From: SCUN01 sp964343975
GTDB taxonomy: Bacteria > Acidobacteriota > Vicinamibacteria > Vicinamibacterales > SCN-69-37
Length of the DNA stretch: 34,112 nt
Assembly: GCA_964343975.1 (NCBI GenBank)
Contig: CAYFLU010000012.1
Location: 1 to 34,112, forward strand
Direction of reading: 5' to 3'
The translations under genes and the position numbers were made by a program. The notes under the pieces were generated by a model. The model was not told the DNA's origin. It searched no databases and was given only the letters and a program-made list of their open reading frames with translations. Below, piece after piece: positions 1-7,660 of the stretch. Position 1 is the stretch's first letter. Each line of letters opens with the position of its first letter.

Positions 1-3000
1 CGAGGAAGTAGTTGCCCGAAGTCTCGTAGCGCCAGAACGGACGCACGCCGAAGAGAATGACGTGGCCCTTGCCGACCTGCTGCTCGACGACGGCCGCGCG
101 ACCCGTGAGGTTCTCGGGACCGACCATTTCGCCGGAAAGCAGGATGTCGTTCGCTTCCGTCGGGTACGACAGCAACACGCGCGGCGTACCACGCGTGCCC
201 AGGCCGAGATCCGAAGCACCTGACGACGGCGCCGCCGGCGCCGCGCCACCGGCACGACCGCCACCACCCGCGCGTCCGCCACCGCCACCAGCGCGACCCG
301 CGGCCGCACCAGCCGCAGCACCCGCCGCCGCCGGAGCCGCCGGCGCGCCAGCCGGAGCGCCCGCACCCGGACCGAAGCCGCCGCCACGACCGCCGCCACC
401 ACCGACGCCCGCGGTCGCCACACCTGGCACCGGCACGTACGCGCCGCCTTCGAGCGTGGTCAACTGCGGCGCCTGCGACATCGGCTGCAGATCACCGCCG
501 TTCAGGATGCCACCCGGCACCATCGTCGGCGACGTCGGACCACCGCCGCGGCCACCGCCGCCGCCCGCGCCCGCCGCGCCCGTGTTCGGACCGATGTTGA
601 AGATCGGGCCGACGTTGTAGAGCACGCCGAGCGCCTTCTGGTCGTAGCCATACAGCACCGGGCTCGTCTTGTCGCCGAGCATCGTCTTCAGCACCGAGCC
701 GGGCGCGTAGAGGCCGTCGGCGTTGTGGATGCCGACGCCTTCCGTGAGGAGCGGCGTGAACGTGCGGGCCGGGCTGCCTTCCGCGATCAGCACGCCACCC
801 TCGTTCATGAACTTCACGAGTTCCTTCAGGCCGTCCTTGCCGAGGCCGCCGCGCGTGTCGTCGGTCGTGCCCGGTGACGTCGCGATGTTCGGCGTGAGCG
901 GCGTGCCCTTGTACGGAATCGGCTCGCCGGCCGGGATGCCTTCACTCGTCACGTCGACGTTGCCCGTGTGCGGGTAGAGGATCACGTCGTACTTCGCCTT
1001 GAGGTTGCCCTTCCGCACTTCGTTGTCGCCGATGTAGTCGTACGGCACCTTGAGGTGATCGAACGCGAGGCGCCACCAGCCTTCATCCTGCGTGCTCTGC
1101 CACGAGTGGATGTAGCCGATGCGCGGCACGCTGATCGTGTGCGTCGGCACCGTCGGCGCCGCATCGGTCGCCCACGCGAGGAGACCGAGGTCGCGAATCG
1201 CCGGCTCGACCGTCGCGCGGTTCGCGCCGGTCAGCACGAGCGCGCCGGCCGCGAAGTGATGGCCGCCCATGTCGAAGGCCTGTTCGGCCACCGACATCTT
1301 CAGCGTCTTGTTGCCGAACACGAACGTCGCCATCGTGTTGTCGGCCACGTTGTCGATCACGATCGTCGAGCCCGTGCCGCTGATCGTGCCGGGCACCTTG
1401 ATCTCGTTGGCCGTGACGAGCGTCATCGGCTTGTCGAAGATCGCCTTGTCGTCCACGCGGTACGTCGACACGTTGCGGAGTGCCGGGCTGTACCAGCCCG
1501 TGTCGTCGTACGGACGCGGGTTGCTCGCCGGGTACCACTGCGGACCGAGCAGCATCTCCACCACGCCGCCGTACGGCTGGTCGAGGCGGACGATGTAGTC
1601 GCCGGGCTGCACGTCGATGGTGCCGATCTTGAAGGCCGCGTTGGCCGTGTGCACTTCCACGCCGTCGCGCTTCACGAAGTTCATGAACTCAGCGGCTTCC
1701 ACGCGGCGGCGCTGCTTGGCCGGCACCACGTAGGCGTAGGGCGCCATCGAGCGGCCCTTCTCCACCATCTGCTTGTTCTTGACGTAGTAGTTCTCGAGCA
1801 GCTTTTCCTTGTTCTTCGCGACGAGGTTCAGCGTGAGGAGCAGGGCCGACTGCTGCATGTTGACGTTCGAGCGGCCGCTCCACTTCACGTCGCCCGGGTT
1901 CGGGTTCGTGCGGTACCACTCACGCGAGTTCGCGGGCAGCGTGCCGCCGCCCTGACGTCCGCCGCCACCTGCGCCGGCGCCACCACCGCCCGTGCGCGCC
2001 GCGGCCGCCGCATTGGCCGCCGCCGCGCCGATCACCTTGCCGGTGCCGTCGGTCACGCCGTTGCCGCCGCCGTAGCTCTGCGTCTCGTAGAAGCGGCCGA
2101 TGGAGTTGTGCGTCACGCCGATCCAGAACATGTAGTTCGGGACCCAGCCGTCGTAGTAGTTGTAGGTCCACACGCCCGGCACGCCGCGCTTGGTCATCTC
2201 CATGATTTCGTTTTCCGAGAGCCACCACCACTCGTTGGTCTGAATGGGCGCGACGTTCGGGTTGTACGGGCCGGTGCCCGTGGAGACGTAGAGCAGGTTC
2301 ACCGACTCGTGCAGGTCGTGGAACACGGTCGGGTGCAGGTCGAGGAACGACTTCAGCATGTTGTTCGTGAGCGCGAGGCCCTTGCCGATGCCGTCACGGT
2401 TGTTGTCGTGCTGCACGTAGTGGCCCCAGTACGCGAGGCCCGGCGCGCGCTGCCCGGCCTGCTGGGCGCGCTGGTTGTCGACCTGCTTCTCACGGCCGTC
2501 GACTTCCGATGCCGGCGTGATGACGGTGATGATGTTGTTGCGGATTTCCTTGATGAACGGCGTTTCCTCGATGACGAGGCGGTACGCGAGCTCGATCAGC
2601 ATTTCCGGGCTGCCCGTTTCGGGCGTGTGGATCGAGCCACTCGCGTAGTAGATCGGCTTGCCCGTGGCAATCAACTGCTTCGCCACATCGTCGCTCGTCT
2701 TGCGCGGATCGGTGAGGCGCGCCGTGATGTCCTTGTACTTCTGGAGGTTCGCAATCGTCGCTTCGTCGGCGATGGCCATCGCGTACATCTCGCGGCCTTC
2801 TTCCGTCTTGCCGATCGACCACAGCTTCACGCGCTTGGACGCCTTCTCGAGCGCCTGGTAGTAGCGAATGATGTCCTTGTGGTACGTGAGCTGATTGTTC
2901 TCGCCCGGCACGTAGCCGAGGAACTTCAGCGGCGACGGGATGTTGGGATCGTTCGGGAGCGGCATGTGGTCGACCAGCTCCGTGAGAATCCGCTTGTCGG

Positions 3001-3217
3001 GCGTGTTCTCGACGATCTTCTTCGTGTACTCAGCGTCGACCTTCTGTGCGCCGGCCGGGGCCTTCGCTGCGGGCTCGCCCGCCGTAGCCTTGGCGGAGGC
3101 GGGGGTAGCCGGCTTGGCCTGACGTGCGGCAAGAACCGTGGCGCTCGCCACAACGATCGTCAGAACGCCGACGGTCATCCAACCGCGGAGCGAACGACGA
3201 GAACCAGTAGTAGCCAT
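1..3217 (-). CDS. M14 family zinc carboxypeptidase, secreted (C-terminus cut by window edge)
   Basis: Open frame of 1072 codons from the ATG at 3217 to the window edge without a stop. A strong Shine-Dalgarno (GGAGGA, 3225-3230 on the complement) fixes the start. Residues 1-32 form a signal peptide (hydrophobic GVLTIVVASATVLA). The M14 zinc motif HxxE is visible as H197-T-P-E200 in GSIHTPETGSPEM, and H303 in FHDLHES is the likely third zinc ligand. After residue ~700 a segment with IGYIHSWQ resembles the class I amidotransferase-like domain often found at the end of these large acidobacterial M14 proteins. A Gly/Arg/Ala-rich low-complexity stretch (about 205-410 on the plus strand) precedes the closing segment GHVILFGVRPFWR, so probably only a few dozen residues are missing. 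Expected role: periplasmic or extracellular peptide degradation. The long plus-strand open frames across this region are antisense shadows. Confidence 0.9.
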   Translation of the reverse strand, partial: MATTGSRRSLRGWMTVGVLTIVVASATVLAARQAKPATPASAKATAGEPAAKAPAGAQKVDAEYTKKIVENTPDKRILTELVDHMPLPNDPNIPSPLKFLGYVPGENNQLTYHKDIIRYYQALEKASKRVKLWSIGKTEEGREMYAMAIADEATIANLQKYKDITARLTDPRKTSDDVAKQLIATGKPIYYASGSIHTPETGSPEMLIELAYRLVIEETPFIKEIRNNIITVITPASEVDGREKQVDNQRAQQAGQRAPGLAYWGHYVQHDNNRDGIGKGLALTNNMLKSFLDLHPTVFHDLHESVNLLYVSTGTGPYNPNVAPIQTNEWWWLSENEIMEMTKRGVPGVWTYNYYDGWVPNYMFWIGVTHNSIGRFYETQSYGGGNGVTDGTGKVIGAAAANAAAAARTGGGGAGAGGGGRQGGGTLPANSREWYRTNPNPGDVKWSGRSNVNMQQSALLLTLNLVAKNKEKLLENYYVKNKQMVEKGRSMAPYAYVVPAKQRRRVEAAEFMNFVKRDGVEVHTANAAFKIGTIDVQPGDYIVRLDQPYGGVVEMLLGPQWYPASNPRPYDDTGWYSPALRNVSTYRVDDKAIFDKPMTLVTANEIKVPGTISGTGSTIVIDNVADNTMATFVFGNKTLKMSVAEQAFDMGGHHFAAGALVLTGANRATVEPAIRDLGLLAWATDAAPTVPTHTISVPRIGYIHSWQSTQDEGWWRLAFDHLKVPYDYIGDNEVRKGNLKAKYDVILYPHTGNVDVTSEGIPAGEPIPYKGTPLTPNIATSPGTTDDTRGGLGKDGLKELVKFMNEGGVLIAEGSPARTFTPLLTEGVGIHNADGLYAPGSVLKTMLGDKTSPVLYGYDQKALGVLYNVGPIFNIGPNTGAAGAGGGGGRGGGPTSPTMVPGGILNGGDLQPMSQAPQLTTLEGGAYVPVPGVATAGVGGGGGRGGGFGPGAGAPAGAPAAPAAAGAAAGAAAGRAGGGGGRAGGGGRAGGAAPAAPSSGASDLGLGTRGTPRVLLSYPTEANDILLSGEMVGPENLTGRAAVVEQQVGKGHVILFGVRPFWRYETSGNYFL

Positions 3218-3224
3218 GGGGGAT

Positions 3225-3230
3225 TCCTCC
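3225..3230 (-). promoter_or_regulatory. Shine-Dalgarno of the M14 carboxypeptidase gene
   Basis: The complement reads GGAGGA seven bases before the ATG at 3217, close to the ideal anti-16S match and spacing. It decides the start. Only 38 bases separate this ATG from the divergent GTG at 3256, so both promoters must overlap here or lie inside the neighbouring coding regions. Confidence 0.7.
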
Positions 3231-3255
3231 AGATGAAACCGGGTCACATATTACA

Positions 3256-3768
3256 GTGAAGGACGTGCTCACAGTGGATTCGATCGAGGCCGAGGTCCTG
3301 CGCTCGCGTGGTGGCGCGCATGGGTCGTGGCCCTGGACGCGGAGGATGCTGCAGCGCGCCGATCAGCAGTTCGGGGGAGTATGGCGCGAGGTCACGCTCA
3401 GCAGTGACGAGGCGCTGGCGCTGCTCCTGCCACCACACAGCGGGGAACCGTGTCGCGGCGACCAGTTGACGCTCATTGGGGCGCACGGCGCCACGGTGCG
3501 CGATGCGGCGGCCACGCTCCAGACGCTCGGCGATGCGTACGCGAAGAACAACGCATCGTGCGCCGAGCGGCTCGGCTTTGCCGCCACGGCCGCGTTCTCA
3601 CATGTGGTGCTGTGCACCGCACCGCTCGACTGGGAAGAGTACGCGCGCGTCACACCCGTGCCCGGCGCGCGCTACTGCATCGACGGCTTTCATCGTCTCG
3701 TGTCGTGGGCCGCAGCCGGCAGGATCACCGGCGACGTGACAGTGTCGGCGTGGATCGCGGGAGCGTGA
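3256..3768 (+). CDS. Uncharacterised 170-residue protein (possibly DUF6309-like)
   Basis: A GTG-started frame of 170 codons, divergent from the M14 gene and ending just before a palindromic repeat. It has no signal peptide or membrane segment, so it is probably cytoplasmic. Conserved-looking features are WPWTRRML near residue 25, LLLPPHSGEP near 57, NASCAERLGF near 97 and CIDGFHRLVSWAAAGR near 138. The overall pattern (a start resembling a hydrolase fold, then DGxHRxxxWA) recalls proteins I remember under the label DUF6309, but this is from memory and unverified. The DGFHRLVSWA segment also loosely resembles ParB-like DGxHR motifs. No Shine-Dalgarno is evident and the start could be a few codons downstream. 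No function is proposed. Confidence 0.6.
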   Translation: MKDVLTVDSIEAEVLRSRGGAHGSWPWTRRMLQRADQQFGGVWREVTLSSDEALALLLPPHSGEPCRGDQLTLIGAHGATVRDAAATLQTLGDAYAKNNASCAERLGFAATAAFSHVVLCTAPLDWEEYARVTPVPGARYCIDGFHRLVSWAAAGRITGDVTVSAWIAGA

Positions 3769-3775
3769 GTCTCAA

Positions 3776-3797
3776 CCCGGGACCTAAAGGTCCCGGG
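3776..3797. repeat. Palindromic repeat unit, CCCGGGACCT type, between convergent genes
   Basis: A perfect palindrome with 10-bp arms CCCGGGACCT and AGGTCCCGGG around a 2-bp AA centre. It lies 7 bp past the stop of the gene at 3256-3768, and its centre supplies the TAG stop (3784-3786) of the minus-strand gene. A half copy (GGTCCCGGACTCC) follows near 3811-3823. The same arms recur inside the FGGY kinase gene at 24646-24834. As RNA on either strand it would form a GC-rich hairpin, so it may also act as a bidirectional terminator, though no T-run follows. Confidence 0.8.
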
Positions 3798-5730
3798 CTC
3801 CAGCGTCAATGGTCCCGGACTCCAACGTCAGAAGTTGGAGCCCTGGACCTTTAGGTCCAGGGTCGAATCTTGGACCTTTAGGTCCAGGGTCGAANNNNNN
3901 NNNNNNNNNNNNNNNNNNNNNNNNNNNNNNNNNNNNNNNNNNNNNNNNNNNNNNNNNNNNNNNNNNNNNNNNNNNNNNNNNNNNNNNNNNNNNNTGGACC
4001 TTTAGGTCCAGGGTCGAATCTTGGACCTTTAGGTCCAGGGTCGAACCCTGGAGCTTCAGGTCGAGCACCTTCTTCTCCGACACACCAACGATGACTTCAG
4101 CCGATGCGCCGACAAGATCACGCAGGAACTGCGGATTCTGCAAATCGCCCTGATCCAGCTCAGTCACCGCGGCCACGCGATACGCTCCGGGCGGGAGACC
4201 ATTGAAGACGTACCGGCCCGTGGCATCTGGCCGTGCGGACTTGATCCGGCGAGTGCCGTAAATCCAATACCGCTCATCTGCCGGCAGCACCACCACGAAC
4301 ACATCAGCGCCAGGCTTGCCGTTGACGGTAATCCGCCCCGAGAGTTCACTCGGCGTGTCCGTCATCGTGATCGTGAGGGGCGGCAGCGGTTGCCCGTCCG
4401 CGATGTCGAGCGGAAGATCCGTCACGTCGCGCTCGCCCATCATCACGGAGGTCATCGTCCACGTCGGCGCGCCGTTCGCCCCGGACATGACGACGTTCAA
4501 TCGGCACGCGCACGGCTGCACGTCTCGAAGTGCGAAGGTGGCGTCTGCCGTCACGGCGGTGCCGCCCGATCCGGTACGACCGGTGCGCTTGGTCGGCGGC
4601 AGCGTCACAAGAAAGCGCGCGGGATCGGGAGGCGTGGCGCCTTGAAACACCAGTCGTCCACTGAGTATCAGTGCCGGCCTGAGTTCGATGCGCACATCGG
4701 TCACGTCACGATCGACGACGGTGACCGGCGCTTCGCCCCACATCGGCGTCGGCGCGCCCACGGTTCGCGCCACGACGATGTAGTCGCCCGGGGCCTGATT
4801 GGGGAATGACGCGCGCCCGCCGGTGACGCCCGGACGAACCAGGAACTGCGCGAGTCCGCCCACAGATTGACGTGGCCGGACTTCAAACTCGACGGTCGGC
4901 GGCGTGACATCGGGGCCACTGACGACCACAGAGATCGTGGCGCGCGGTTGCCACGGCAAATGCAAATCCACGCCGACCCGCTCCTCTCCGGTGGCCAACT
5001 TGATCCGCGTGGACGCGAGCGCGTCTGTCGTGTCGCCAAAGAACATCGGCGCGAGATTCACGACCGGTGGCGCGGCTGGAGCCGCCGCGCGGGCGTCGGT
5101 GTTGATCGCACGCGAACTGCGCTGCCCGGTTTGGCCGAAGACCTCACGCAATTCCGCATCGGTCGGTCGCCGCGCAGCATCCGTCTGACCGGTGCGAAAC
5201 GACTGAACACCAATCACGTACTCATCCGCCGACAACCCGTAGACGCGATAGATGCCACGGTCATCGCTCAGCACCGCCCCGCCGCCATTGGCGGAGACCA
5301 ACTGAAACTCCACTTCTCCACCCAGACGCGTGATCGAGCGGAACACCGACACGCCAGCGCCGACAACTGGGCGACCACGCTCGTCAAGAATGCGGCCGGT
5401 GATCACCGCGCCACGCGCCATGTGTAGCGTCACGTTCTCAACTTTGTCGCCGTCTTTGATCGTGAGCCCTGCGCCCGGACGCCCTGCGCGCTTCGCGCCG
5501 TACTCGCCGCTCGCAAAGCCCGCCCGCTCCGCGCGAATCGTGTACCGCGCCGGCGGCAAATTGGCCGCGATAAACGCGCCCTTGTCATCCGTGAGCACGA
5601 CGCGGTTTGCGCGCGCATCGCCTTCGAAGATCACTGATGCGCGCCGCACCGGCACGTTCTGATCATCGACGACGACGCCCGACACGGATGCGGTGCCGGT
5701 CGGCGCGGCGGCGGAGACGTCACGCGGCGT
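3784..5730 (-). CDS. Carboxypeptidase-regulatory-like (Ig-fold) surface protein, main body, frameshifted from its N-terminus
   Basis: This frame codes for repeated beta-sandwich modules of the carboxypeptidase regulatory-like type: SGVVVDDQNVPVRRASV near the start, then ITGRILDERGRPVVGAGVSV, LSGRLVFQGATPPDP and SGRITVNGKPGADVFVVV. Each module ends in a segment such as YVFNGLPPGAYRVAAV. Such proteins are exported and thought to act at the cell surface, with carbohydrate-like or scaffold roles. No start codon or signal peptide exists in this frame near 5730. The frame just upstream (5720-5977) encodes a signal peptide, so the two pieces most likely belong to one gene split by a +1 shift. The normal end should be near KKVLDLKLQ; beyond it the protein runs into the 27-bp repeat array (LDLKVQDST units) and the gap, and stops within a palindromic unit. 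Confidence 0.75.
   Translation of the reverse strand, partial: TPRDVSAAAPTGTASVSGVVVDDQNVPVRRASVIFEGDARANRVVLTDDKGAFIAANLPPARYTIRAERAGFASGEYGAKRAGRPGAGLTIKDGDKVENVTLHMARGAVITGRILDERGRPVVGAGVSVFRSITRLGGEVEFQLVSANGGGAVLSDDRGIYRVYGLSADEYVIGVQSFRTGQTDAARRPTDAELREVFGQTGQRSSRAINTDARAAAPAAPPVVNLAPMFFGDTTDALASTRIKLATGEERVGVDLHLPWQPRATISVVVSGPDVTPPTVEFEVRPRQSVGGLAQFLVRPGVTGGRASFPNQAPGDYIVVARTVGAPTPMWGEAPVTVVDRDVTDVRIELRPALILSGRLVFQGATPPDPARFLVTLPPTKRTGRTGSGGTAVTADATFALRDVQPCACRLNVVMSGANGAPTWTMTSVMMGERDVTDLPLDIADGQPLPPLTITMTDTPSELSGRITVNGKPGADVFVVVLPADERYWIYGTRRIKSARPDATGRYVFNGLPPGAYRVAAVTELDQGDLQNPQFLRDLVGASAEVIVGVSEKKVLDLKLQGSTLDLKVQDSTLDLKVXXXXXXXXXXXXXXXXXXXXXXXXXXXXXXXXXXFDPGPKGPRFDPGPKGPGLQLLTLESGTIDAGARDL
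3844..4068. repeat. 27-bp tandem palindromic repeat array, interrupted by the assembly gap
   Basis: On the plus strand the units start at 3844, 3871, 3995 and 4022. Each opens with the 16-bp palindrome TGGACCTTTAGGTCCA followed by GGGTCGAATCT, giving a 27-bp period (nine codons). A degenerate unit at about 4048-4068 coincides with the last gene-like codons of the host gene (LDLKLQ). There are no spacers, so this is a tandem array and not CRISPR. The array shares the core GGACCT-NN-AGGTCC with the unit at 3776 and the units in the FGGY gene. The true copy number is unknown because the assembly breaks inside the array. Confidence 0.85.
3895..3994. other. Assembly gap (100 N)
   Basis: Exactly 100 N, a conventional placeholder for a scaffold gap of unknown size. 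Identical repeat units on both sides explain why the assembler failed here. The reading frame across the gap cannot be trusted. Confidence 0.98.
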
Positions 5731-5977
5731 GGACCGTGTCGCTGAGGCCTGCGGTGCGCAGATCTCGCACGTCCTTCGCCGACAACGAGAAGCGCGACCC
5801 GTCGGCCTCGATGATCGCCACGAGCACGTCGTCGGTGACGCCCTCCTTCGAGAGGGCAATGAGGTCCCGGATGTTGATCGCGAAGGCCCGGGAGGCGGCC
5901 GGGCCGAGGAGGCACCCGAGGCAGAAAGCGGCGGAGAGCGAACGTCGGAGGGCGGGCCGAAGGACGAGGCTGCGCAT
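5720..5977 (-). CDS. Signal peptide plus short helical domain; probable N-terminus of the gene at 3784
   Basis: An 85-codon frame from the ATG at 5977. Residues 1-33 are a clear signal peptide (RRSLSAAFCLGCLLGPAASRAFA). Residues 34-82 (INIRDLIALSKEGVTDDVLV, then AIIEADGSRFSLSAKDV and RDLRTAGLSD) form the small helical domain common at the start of secreted acidobacterial proteins, where it is normally followed by many more residues. Here it ends at a TGA right where the neighbouring frame begins to make sense. The TGA is followed by C, the leaky UGAC context. Possible explanations are a sequencing or assembly error, a real inactivating mutation, or a genuine frameshift event; I favour the first two. 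It could also be a short independent gene. Confidence 0.6.
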   Translation of the reverse strand: MRSLVLRPALRRSLSAAFCLGCLLGPAASRAFAINIRDLIALSKEGVTDDVLVAIIEADGSRFSLSAKDVRDLRTAGLSDTVHAA

Positions 5978-6030
5978 GTCCCACAGACGTGCAACCCCGG
6001 TGCCCGGTTGGATTGCCGTAGATAATGGAC

Positions 6031-6045
6031 GTACCCGCCGGGTAC
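6031..6045. promoter_or_regulatory. Inverted repeat in a divergent intergenic region (candidate operator)
   Basis: GTACCCG-C-CGGGTAC, a perfect 7-bp-arm dyad, sits in the 100-bp space between the divergent genes starting at 5977 (minus) and 6078 (plus). A GATAAT-like sequence lies nearby at 6020-6026. It could be a repressor site controlling either gene. There is no direct evidence of binding. Confidence 0.3.
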
Positions 6046-6077
6046 GGGGCTTGCTCCCTCATCTGGCAGAGTCGTCT

Positions 6078-7037
6078 ATGGGCGCCAAACTGACCACTAC
6101 AGGTCTCATCGGTCTCGGATGCATCGCCGCGGCAGCTGCCGGCGGGTATCTGGCGCTCCGTTCGAATGCGGCCGATCGGCCGACGGCGCCCGTGGTGGCC
6201 ACGGCTGGCCAGGGGGCGCCCCAGCCCGGTACGGCTCCGTCGACCCCGGAAACACCAGCTCCAGCCGCCGCCCCGGCTTCCAAGCCCTCGGCGCCTGAGT
6301 CTCTGTCACGCAGATCCTCCGAGCCGCAAGCGACCCAGACCGCGCGGCCGACCATCACCGAGCCGGTGCCGGCGACGCCGCCGGCCGTGCCGGTCGCTGA
6401 GCCGGTCGCGCCGCCCCCCGCGCCGGCGCCGACGCCCGTGGCCCCAGCAAGCACCGCGCCTGCGGCCACACCGGCCGCGCCCGCGCCTGCGCCAGCGAAG
6501 TTCGACGAAGTCACGGTGGCGGCGAATTCCGTCATGGGCATCCGCCTCGACTCGACGATCTCGAGTGAAACGGCGCGTGTGGAAGACCGCGTGAACGCGC
6601 GGCTCACACGCGATCTGGTCGTCGACGGCCGCGTGGTGTTCCCAGCGCAGTCGCGGCTCGAAGGCGTGGTGAAGGAAGTCGAGCGCGGCGGCAAGTTCAA
6701 AGACCGTCCGCGCCTCGCCATCACGTTTCACACGCTCGTCATGGGCGACGGCACGCGCGTCGCGCTGCAGACCGACACCGTATTTCGCGAGGGCGAGTCA
6801 CCGTCCGGGCACTCCAATGCGAAGGTCGGCGGTTCCGCCGTCGTGGGCGCCATCATCGGTGCCATGATTGGAGGAAAGAAGGGCGCGATCCTCGGCGGTT
6901 CGGCCGGCGCCGCGGGTGGCGCTGCCGCCGTGGCCGCAGGTGACCACGCGGATCTGGTCATGACGGCCGGGACCACCCTGACGTTGCGCATCATCATGCC
7001 CGTCACGGTGCTCATCGAGAGAGACCATGAAGGCTAA
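6078..7037 (+). CDS. Secreted or membrane-anchored protein with Pro/Ala linker and C-terminal glycine zipper
   Basis: 319 residues from the ATG at 6078; the same frame is open upstream but only this start gives a sensible N-terminus. Residues 5-25 (TTTGLIGLGCIAAAAAGGYL) form a signal anchor. Residues 30-150 are a long Pro/Ala-rich spacer, followed by a compact domain (FDEVTVAANSVMGIRLDSTI through RLAITFHTLVMGDGTRVALQ). Then comes a glycine-zipper segment (VVGAIIGAMIGGKKGAILGG), a motif of envelope proteins that pack against membranes. Proteins with this layout resemble TrbI/VirB10-like envelope proteins in their linker and beta domain, but I cannot assign the family. The stop overlaps the next gene by 11 bases, so the two are probably co-translated. 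Confidence 0.75.
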   Translation: MGAKLTTTGLIGLGCIAAAAAGGYLALRSNAADRPTAPVVATAGQGAPQPGTAPSTPETPAPAAAPASKPSAPESLSRRSSEPQATQTARPTITEPVPATPPAVPVAEPVAPPPAPAPTPVAPASTAPAATPAAPAPAPAKFDEVTVAANSVMGIRLDSTISSETARVEDRVNARLTRDLVVDGRVVFPAQSRLEGVVKEVERGGKFKDRPRLAITFHTLVMGDGTRVALQTDTVFREGESPSGHSNAKVGGSAVVGAIIGAMIGGKKGAILGGSAGAAGGAAAVAAGDHADLVMTAGTTLTLRIIMPVTVLIERDHEG

Positions 7038-7545
7038 GGCGTTCGTCGCCGCGCTGTTCCTCGCGTCCACCGCCCTCCTCTCCGCACAAAAAGAGACGAT
7101 CGACGGCATCCGCAATTTCACGAAGGTTGACGTGACGTTCGCGTGCGCGGGCGCGACGGATGTCGCGGCGATCCCTGAGCTCGCGAAGCGCGGCTACAAA
7201 GCCATCATCAACCTCCGCGAACTCTCGGAAGCCGGAAACGACGTCGACGGCGCGATCAAGGCCGCCCACGACGCGCACATCACGTACGTGCACATCCCCT
7301 TCAACGGCACGAAGCCGGACGAGGCTCAGCTCAACTACTTTCTGAAGATCATCACGAACCCGGCCAACCAGCCAACGTTCATGCACTGCGCGAGCGGCAG
7401 CCGCGCAGCGGCCTTCTGGATGGTCAAGCGCATGCTCGTCGACGGCTGGGATGAAGAGAAAGCGTCGAGCGAAGCCGTGATGATCGGGCTCAGTTCACCG
7501 ACGCTGAAGCAGTTCGCGCTCGACTACGTGAAGAAGCACAAATAG
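7027..7545 (+). CDS. Periplasmic dual-specificity/BLH-like phosphatase
   Basis: 172 residues. A signal peptide at 1-20 (FVAALFLASTALLSA) predicts export. The core matches the DSP-like phosphatase fold of the beta-lactamase-hydrolase-like (DUF442) group: an early FTKVDVTFACAGAT strand, then YKAIINLRE, a helix-loop region and the P-loop HCASGSRAAAFW. The catalytic cysteine is C121 and the arginine R126. The spacing is C-x4-R, as in the DUF442/rhodanese-like signature CRSGTRS, instead of the C-x5-R of classical tyrosine phosphatases. The substrate is unknown. It starts inside the end of the preceding gene (11-bp overlap), so it is likely translated with it. The downstream intergenic region holds hairpins that may end the transcript. 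Confidence 0.8.
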   Translation: MKAKAFVAALFLASTALLSAQKETIDGIRNFTKVDVTFACAGATDVAAIPELAKRGYKAIINLRELSEAGNDVDGAIKAAHDAHITYVHIPFNGTKPDEAQLNYFLKIITNPANQPTFMHCASGSRAAAFWMVKRMLVDGWDEEKASSEAVMIGLSSPTLKQFALDYVKKHK

Positions 7546-7548
7546 CCA

Positions 7549-7569
7549 GTGCCGGCGGCATGCCGGCAC
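7549..7569 (+). terminator. GC-rich hairpin after the phosphatase gene
   Basis: Stem GTGCCGGC / GCCGGCAC (8 bp) with a 5-base loop GGCAT, four bases after the stop codon. A second inverted repeat (CTCCC..GGGAG, overlapping GCGGGA..TCCCGC) follows at about 7570-7604. There is no T-run, so intrinsic termination is uncertain. The next gene starts at 7661, and nothing else is seen in this 115-bp gap. Confidence 0.4.
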
Positions 7570-7660
7570 CTCCCACGTTCGCGGGAGCGCAATCGTTCCC
7601 GCACCGGTCTATCCTTCCCTTCTCACTGATACAGACCGGCGTTGTCCGGCACTTCCATTT

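Noticed and set aside
968..3259. 763-codon plus-strand open frame opposite the M14 gene
   Set aside because: Arg/Val/His-rich and without motifs, signal or Shine-Dalgarno; a GC-driven antisense shadow of a well-supported minus-strand peptidase.
3844..4045. Possible CRISPR array
   Set aside because: Units abut in tandem with no spacers, and each is itself palindromic; no cas genes are present in the window.
5607..6077. Longer N-terminus for the glycine-zipper gene
   Set aside because: The upstream in-frame residues are Arg-rich and overlap the divergent signal-peptide gene; the ATG at 6078 gives a normal membrane anchor.
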